Assembly (NCBI GenBank): GCA_022828595.1
Contig: JAKGHH010000004.1
Coordinates: 84,844,270 to 84,908,269, forward strand
Origin: Nelumbo lutea
Taxonomy: Eukaryota; Streptophyta; Magnoliopsida; Proteales; Nelumbonaceae
DNA length: 64,000 nucleotides
Reading direction: 5' to 3'
Part shown: piece after piece, positions 58,056-64,000 of the stretch
Layout of the letters: every line of letters begins with the position of its first letter
Numbering within the stretch: position 1 is the stretch's first letter
Translations under genes and position numbers: made by a program
The notes under the pieces: generated by a model
Databases searched by the model: none
Told to the model about the DNA's origin: nothing
What the model saw: the letters and a program-made list of their open reading frames with translations, nothing else

Positions 58056-58392
58056 TTATAGTTTTATAAAAGGTGTGGATGACCCAATATCTGAGATGGT
58101 AACTTTGCATCCCTCCAAATGTAAAGGCATGAGATCGAATTCACTGAACTGTAGGCTCTCTGTGGGATCTAATCCACTTAGCTGCCAATAACCCCCTAAC
58201 CCATTGAAACAAAGAAAGCAAAACCTTTGATGTATTATCATGATTGAACCTTAAATTAGATGAAGTGATGTCTTGGTGGGGCTACTGTAATACATGAAGG
58301 GTCATGATTTTCAATTTTAGTCCTGCACTAAGATATTATCGTAACAAAAGTGAACCCCCACCCTCACACACACTTCACCTCCTAAATCCTAA

Positions 58393-58522
58393 GGCTATGT
58401 TTGGTTTGAAGGAAAAGGTAAGGAAAGGAAGGGAAAGACAGGAAAACCTATACAAGATTTGTAAAGAATTTTTTACCTTTCACTTCCTTTCCTTACATTT
58501 TCCTTCAAACCAAACATAAGCC
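58393..58522. mobile_element. Tourist-like palindromic MITE, GGCTATGTTTGG family, copy 2
   Basis: The ends are ggctatgtttggtttgaagg and ggcttatgtttggtttgaag (reverse complement). The arms pair over about 50 bp (aaaaggtaaggaaaggaag with its inverse). The TSD is not clear (taa left, cta right). Confidence 0.6.
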
Positions 58523-59241
58523 CTATCTCCATGATTAACACTCCTTCCTTATTTTGAAGTAATATTGCCTCTTCATCCATGACTGAACCACCAAACCTTT
58601 CAAGGCTTGTAATGCCAAAAATGTCCCCACAGTGCAGAAGAACTGTAATTCTCTTCCTACTGATTGAAATCACCAAATGGCTTCCAAAACACAGCAATCA
58701 ATAAGACAAGTTGTCTTGATGCTTGGAGAGAGTATGAAAATTAGAAAATTTACAAGGCAAACACAGAAGATGTCTTTCATAAACAAGAAAAAGAAAGGGA
58801 GAAGTGTGCGTAAATGGGTGGATGGGAACATGGGCGCTGGCACTGGCTTGTCCATAAATATGACGGGTTGATGATAATATGTTACGAGTGGAAAGCGCGC
58901 ACATGGAGCGCACGGTCGATGGCCTGCGACTGGGTCAGTGCTTGCTGTTGAGTGTGTGTGGGGGGGCCCACCCTTGAAAGCTACTGCCCGCTCAAACGTA
59001 CGCCTAGGTACATCCCAACTTGCGTTCCTTTTTGCTCGCCCAAAAAGATATCCTGAAAATTTCCCAACTGCCAACTTTTCTTTCCCTAAAATCACAATCA
59101 ACGGTTCGTTTTTCTTCGTTATTAATTCTTAATCCACTTTCAACAGCCCAAATTAAGTGATATTTTTTGTTATGTTAACAGAAGTGGTTGAAGTGAATGA
59201 TTTATTGCTTTGTATTTTGGAATTTGGATAAATAAAATAAT

Positions 59242-61172
59242 AAGAAAATTTTAGTTTAATACCCTAAAGTTTGGGGATAATGTGTTACGGTAGTATTTAA
59301 ATTTTCGAAAACTGTCAAGTTGATCCCTGCCATTAATATTATATCCATTATCTCGATCACATGATAATATGACGGTTAAAATTTTTTTAAATGTCAAAAT
59401 TACCCTTTAAGTGTTATGTCGGTTTCTAGATTAACGACGATCATTATTATATCGGTTTTCGGATCCGGCATTTCAGAGAGGAGGGAGGAGGATACACACA
59501 AGAGAGGGAGAGATTGTGTTAGCGCGGGCGTCATCTGTTCAAGCCCTACGATAAGGTTTTCATTTTTCTCTATGCATTCTACTTGCCTAGTAGAATTTAG
59601 TTTCTGTCTGTTAGAATTAGGACAGTTTTTCTTTCTCATATTTGTTTGGGCTCGATTGATCAAAGGAGGAGCTTGCCAACCTTACCAACTTCTTTCCCTC
59701 TTGAATTCGTCTTTGAGGCTTTCGTCCTTCTACCAGCATATTTAATTGACCATATAGTATATAGTGTCTGATTTTTAATATGTAGTTGTATTCTTTTAGT
59801 GTCATCCAAGATGCATATGGAGCGATCAAGTATAGGATGCATAGTTTTTTTTTTTTTTTTCTTTTATAGGGTTCTTATGCTCTCCTATGCCAGCTATTGC
59901 TCTCTGAATTCAATTGTTTCTGTTGCTCCATCCCATTAGAGAAGTCAAAAAGGTTGTCTACAATGTAACACCATTTGTGCCATTAACATACTACTCGTCA
60001 TAGACACTTGTTGGTTCAATTTCAAAACCATCTGCGGCAATAAACTGATTTTCAACACCCTCGCTCCAATACATTCCATTTCTGGTTTTACCTATAAGCC
60101 AATAAAACCCAGAAGAAAGAAAGTTCAGCTTGGAACAATTTCAAATAATATTCGTACAAGTTATTCTTCCTTAATTCAATTAAGGCCCCATTCGCTTTTT
60201 GGTAAGTTATTTATCCGGGTAATGTATTTATTCAGGCAAGTGTTTTCAAGAAAATATTTATCTGGATAAGTGTATTTTCCCATGTTCTTTTATCTTTCAT
60301 ATAAATAAGGCAATGGTCATTTTAGCCATAAAAATTCATTATTAAAAGGGACATTTTTGTCCATTCAAGTGTTGACAATTTTCCCCCGGGTGGGAAAGTT
60401 ATTTATCCACCTAGGAGATGGGTATCACGATTAAGTGATACCTAGGAAAATAAGCTTTCTCTAGTCCCCACATAAATCTGAAAAAGAACATGGGATTCTT
60501 GACCAATGAGATTTTAATTCCCATTGATCAACTTTCCCCCTCTCAAAATCCAGAAAAAGAATGCCCCCTAAAAGGTTACTTGGAAAGACAACGACAAAGG
60601 GTAAGAGGAGACGAGGAGGGAAGGAGAAGAAATTACAGAGGAAGAGTAAGTAAAGGAAGGGTTGAATGAGAAAAAAAGGGGGAGATGTTGATACAACATT
60701 GAATGAAGGCTAAAAGCGTCCATGGGCGAAACAAGTGTCCCCCAGGGTGGATGCCAGAACGTGCAGGTTTGAAAGCCACCGAAAGGACATGGACTCAAGC
60801 AAAAACCCTAAATGTACATGATATAATATCATTTTTTGATCGTCGTGATGACTTCAATCATCAGATAAGTCATCTCTGACATCAATTTCCCTAGTAAACC
60901 CGCCAACGGTGAATGCTACAACTTCGAATAGATGCTTGGAATGAATAGTGTGATTCTCGGTATAAGGGTTTAAGCATGAACAATGATTCTCTCTCTTCTT
61001 CGAACTGCAAAGGGCTATTTGTGTCATTACACTTGTTCGTTAACGTCAGTTAATGATTTTGGACCAATTTGAAAGTTTTTGAAAGTTTGGGCAATGTAGT
61101 GACACATTTTTTAAGTTTTGGTACTAACTTGACGCTTCCCCCAAAGTTTATGGTATTAAACTGGAATTTCCC
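59242..61172. mobile_element. Mutator-like element with long terminal inverted repeats, 1.9 kb
   Basis: The left end (aagaaaattttagtttaata, continuing accctaaagtttgggg) and the right end as reverse complement (gggaaattccagtttaatac, continuing cataaactttggggg) stay recognisably inverse for over 100 bp. The 9-bp flanks are taaaataat (59233-59241) and taaaataac (61173-61181), eight of nine. No MuDR transposase is visible. The interior (about 59400-60170 and 60570-61000) is not obviously transposon-derived and could be captured DNA. A Tourist-like MITE is nested at 60184-60568. Confidence 0.75.
60184..60568. mobile_element. Tourist-like MITE nested in the Mutator-like element
   Basis: The ends are ggccccattcgctttttgg and gggggcattctttttctgg (reverse complement). 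The 3-bp flank TAA is on both sides (60181-60183 and 60569-60571). 385 bp, no coding capacity. Confidence 0.65.
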
Positions 61173-61299
61173 TAAAATAACCAAATGGTAAAATATTCAT
61201 GAAACTTCATCAATTTGGCAATTAAGGAGCTCACAACTTTATCAATTAGCAACTTAAGCTATTATTAAGTGTCCCTTAATTGATTAATCTACTAAAAGA

Positions 61300-61600
61300 T
61301 ATGGATGGCAATTTTCCCTATTCCCATTGAGTATCCGACTTCCTGGATCTAATGAAGTCAAGATCAGGGATGAGGATGAAATCCATGCCCCGCCTTGACT
61401 TATATTATTTATATTTTAAAAATTTTCTTTATTTTAAATAAATGTATTTTTCAGAAAATACTGTTAATTAAAATATTCAAGAGATTCAGGTCCTCGTTGG
61501 AAACACATCTCCATAGGAAATCGGGGATGGAGGACATTCCTTTTTTTTTTTTTTTCCTGGCGGAGATTGGGGTCGGGGAGTGAATTTGATACATTTCAAT
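61300..61600. repeat. Partial GGCAATTTTCCC-ended hAT-like repeat
   Basis: It starts tggatggcaattttcccta and carries gatcagggatgagg / atcggggatggagg text like the element at 32847-33310. The far end is unclear and a T-run interrupts it. Boundaries are approximate. Confidence 0.4.
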
Positions 61601-61609
61601 TCCGGTCTC

Positions 61610-63230
61610 TTACACTTGACAATCTAAGTTTTTATCATCAAAAGCCTTGTTCTTTTGTTTAGAGAGAGGAGATCAAAAAGGAAGTTGACCAATTTTCCCA
61701 CGTTCAAAGAATTATAGGGCTCACTAAAAATGCATTTTTCCTTTGATAAATTTTTGGGCCACTTTCTCTAATATATAATATTAGGGGTTTTTTTTTTTAT
61801 AATATTAATGGATTACCTTTCTCTGAGGAGAATTAATCACTTTGCTATGGAACGACCTAAACTGTTGTGGGACTAAAATGCTTTTCTTGTCCCCGACAAA
61901 ATAACAAGGCCTAAGCAATGGCCCGTCAAACGATTAACGTAATAATAGTAAAAAAATTGCTTAGGCTGCCTTTGGTACTTCTGATTTTAAAGACTTATCT
62001 CCTTTTTACAGTATGAAAACTGAGATTTTAACTGCAAGAGGATAAGTTCTTAAAACAAAAAATGCCAAATGCAGCCTTATTAACATACATGACAAATGAC
62101 AATTCAGTTGAATAAAATTTCTTCAAAAATAAAAAAGAAAAAAAGGGTTCTGTCATTGTGGGCTCTGCAGTGTTGGACAGGGGTTTTCTGTCACATGGAG
62201 CACTGACATTCCAGATCCAAACTGCAAAACCAACCATCCAATGGGGGATCCTCTGAATCAACCGCATTTTAGATGTCCTTTTCTTCCTAAGCTCTATCCC
62301 CCGTCTATTCCTCTCTGTTTTCACGGACAGGGCATAGATAGCTTTAGATTTTCCTGGGTATCTTCCTTCCTTTTCAGCTAGCTAGAACTGATTTGGGCAC
62401 ATCCCATTTTGATAAGTGGACACACCTGTCAACTGCCATCATCATTCAGTGTGGAAAAGTACATAAAATAAACAACCCAACTCTCATAGCTTGCCTTTTT
62501 TCATAAATATCAATGGTTTTTTATCTGTTTTTTTGAACTATGGGTGTACCTGATTTATCAAAAATGGGGTGTGCCCAAATCACTCCCTTTTTCGTTCAAA
62601 CCAATGTAAAGGCAAAATGGCCCATTTCTGATGTGGCAGAGAGCTACTTGACTCAGGTTGCCATGTTGAAAAGAAAAAGTAGAAAAAGAGCACATGTGCT
62701 CATTTTGTACTGTTACACGTCTAAGTCATCATCTTTGAACTATAAACAAGAAAGTTTTATCTGTACCAAAGAATTTGCATTATCATTATTATTTCTATTA
62801 TAACTACTGTTTATTTTACTATTTCAACCTTTTTTCTTTAGTTGATTCTCTGAACTTCTTCTAATTCAATCTTTTCAAGGTCGAATTCCCAACTATGAGC
62901 TAGTGACTTAGGCCAAGCTTCTTATCATTTCCTGAAGCTCTCGTGGGCACCACAAAAAGTGGGACAATTTCACTTTAGATTCCTAGTTTTTTTTTTTTTA
63001 CATTTGAAAAAAAAAAAAGGAAATGAGTTTACTTGTTGAAACCCTGAAACGATGTCAGTCCAAACATCTTATAAACAGCCATGAATGATTCCATTATCAA
63101 AAGGAAACGATTTCATTTCACAAATCGTCCAAACAAAGCTACAAATGGTGGAAAGAGTTTAGATTTTCTGTTATTTTCCCATGTGATTTCTTATTAGGTA
63201 CAAATGTCCGTATGTCCATTTAATTAGTAT
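61610..63230. other. Intergenic stretch downstream of the FAF gene, nothing recognised
   Basis: No supported gene or bounded transposon. Several homopolymer runs occur. It may hold terminator-proximal sequence of the minus-strand FAF gene at its right end. Confidence 0.4.
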
Positions 63231-63239
63231 GTAATTGTA

Positions 63240-63245
63240 TTTATT
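63240..63245 (-). terminator. Candidate polyadenylation signal of the FAF-family gene
   Basis: TTTATT on the plus strand reads AATAAA on the minus strand, about 250 bp after the FAF stop codon. A CT-rich (GA-rich on plus) microsatellite at about 63460-63494 lies between, in the presumed 3' UTR. Confidence 0.35.
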
Positions 63246-63496
63246 TCTGTCCTTGAAGGGCATTTTAGGAATCGTGACAAAAGCCAAGCAAGCATGCTAA
63301 CATGCACGGAGGAGAAGAAAAAGAAGGAAATGTCCAATAACGATAATAACTACCATTAGCATATTCTTCACATGACCATGATAGGGTAGATTCAAAATAT
63401 AACAGTGGGAAGGAAAATAAAAGAAAACAAATAAGAATATAGTAAATCTTTATATTTTGAGAGAGAGAGGAGGGAGAAGAGAGGAGAGAGAGAGGT

Positions 63497-64000
63497 TTAG
63501 GACGTAGCAACCCAGCAAGCCTCTCGAATCAATAATAGTTTGTTGCCTCTCCCACCTTCTTTGCACCTGCTCGGCCTTTGAAAGTTTCCAATTCCCATTT
63601 CACTCCCAGCATTTCCATTATTACCATATAACTCCTCACTCAGATTCAAATCACATTCTTCTTCATCTTCTTCTTCTTCTTCTTCTTCTTCAACATTTAC
63701 TTCTTCCGGTTCTTCTTCTTCTTCTCCTTCAACTTCTTCTTCTTCTTCTTCTGCATCTTCTTCTTCATTGTTTCCTTGGAATTCTTCCTCGGCGGCTCTG
63801 GCGTCAGAAGTGGGATGACAATTCTTCACAAAATGGAGCCTGAGGCGGCCATCACTCCGTTCGGCTTGAAAACAAGTGCGTGGGGAAGGGACAGTTATGG
63901 CTTTGATCACCAACCTGCCACCTTCTCTGTGAGGCTTGAAATGAACACAATTGGTGCCGCTAATGGACGTCAATGGTGGTGGAAAATTGTGGCAACTCTG
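63497..64000 (-). CDS. FANTASTIC FOUR (FAF) family protein, C-terminal part, cut by the window edge
   Basis: FAF proteins are plant-specific regulators of shoot-meristem size; in Arabidopsis they act on the WUSCHEL-CLAVATA circuit. Reading leftward from 64000, 167 codons are open to the TAA at 63499-63497. The FAF domain is clear near the window edge: FPPPLTSISG, then VHFKPHREGGRLVIKAITVP, then FQAERSDGRLRLHFVK. A long acidic tract follows (about 35 Glu among few other residues), then DLNLSEELYG, and a basic tail ending REACWVATS. The true start lies beyond the window; no ATG near the edge is a credible start. The acidic tract is coded by GAA/GAG runs and is probably length-variable. An acidic stretch after the FAF domain is usual in the family. 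Which member it is cannot be told from this part. Confidence 0.88.
   Translation of the reverse strand, partial: QSCHNFPPPLTSISGTNCVHFKPHREGGRLVIKAITVPSPRTCFQAERSDGRLRLHFVKNCHPTSDARAAEEEFQGNNEEEDAEEEEEEVEGEEEEEPEEVNVEEEEEEEEDEEECDLNLSEELYGNNGNAGSEMGIGNFQRPSRCKEGGRGNKLLLIREACWVATS

Noticed and set aside
58670..59101. A 143-codon minus-strand frame as a gene
   Set aside because: No known motif, alternative frames of similar length overlap it, and codon usage looks non-coding; kept only as an unassigned GC-richer patch.

Overview
This is nuclear DNA from a flowering plant: AT-rich, gene-poor and full of transposons. The evidence is a plant NPK1/ANP-type MAP kinase kinase kinase with many introns, a FANTASTIC FOUR-family gene, a cytosolic ribosomal protein gene with telo-boxes upstream, and plant-type Copia, LINE, hAT, Mutator-like, PIF/Harbinger-like, Helitron and Au-like SINE repeats. 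The base composition and gene structures do not look like a grass. I cannot name the species.

Layout: three host genes are visible. (1) At the left edge, on the minus strand, are the first 52 codons of 60S ribosomal protein L26 (1-158), with two telo-box motifs upstream. (2) At 11940-29120, on the plus strand, is a complete MAPKKK. I place 17 coding exons, which join into an open frame of 664 codons. Intron 7 is about 11.9 kb and splits the kinase domain. It holds a deleted Copia element (16721-19229), a 4.2-kb LINE in antisense (19286-23444), a 90-bp LINE tail (14545-14634) and a hAT element (24187-25113), each with readable target-site duplications (TSDs). (3) At the right edge, on the minus strand, is the C-terminal 167 codons of a FAF-family protein (63497-64000).

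Between the genes lie 1-11 kb of intergenic DNA on the left and about 34 kb on the right (29.3-63.4 kb) with no host gene that I can support. That space is a mosaic of short non-autonomous elements. Many can be bounded to the base by their TSDs: 8 bp (hAT), 9 bp (Mutator-like), 3 bp TTA/TAA (PIF/Tourist-like) or A^T insertion (Helitron). The most striking is a family of hairpin-forming Mutator-like MITEs with 9-bp TSDs, scattered from 30.8 to 56.7 kb. A degenerate hAT transposase gene lies at 33.6-35.4 kb.

The three genes show no functional linkage. RPL26 serves translation. The MAPKKK belongs to the family that acts in cytokinesis and stress MAPK signalling. FAF proteins act in shoot-meristem regulation. 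I found no operon-like, CRISPR-like or clearly novel multi-gene system. The points of interest are architectural: a TE-inflated intron in a conserved kinase, signatures of unequal recombination between hAT copies, the hairpin MITE family, and two Mutator-like elements whose internal sequence is unexplained.
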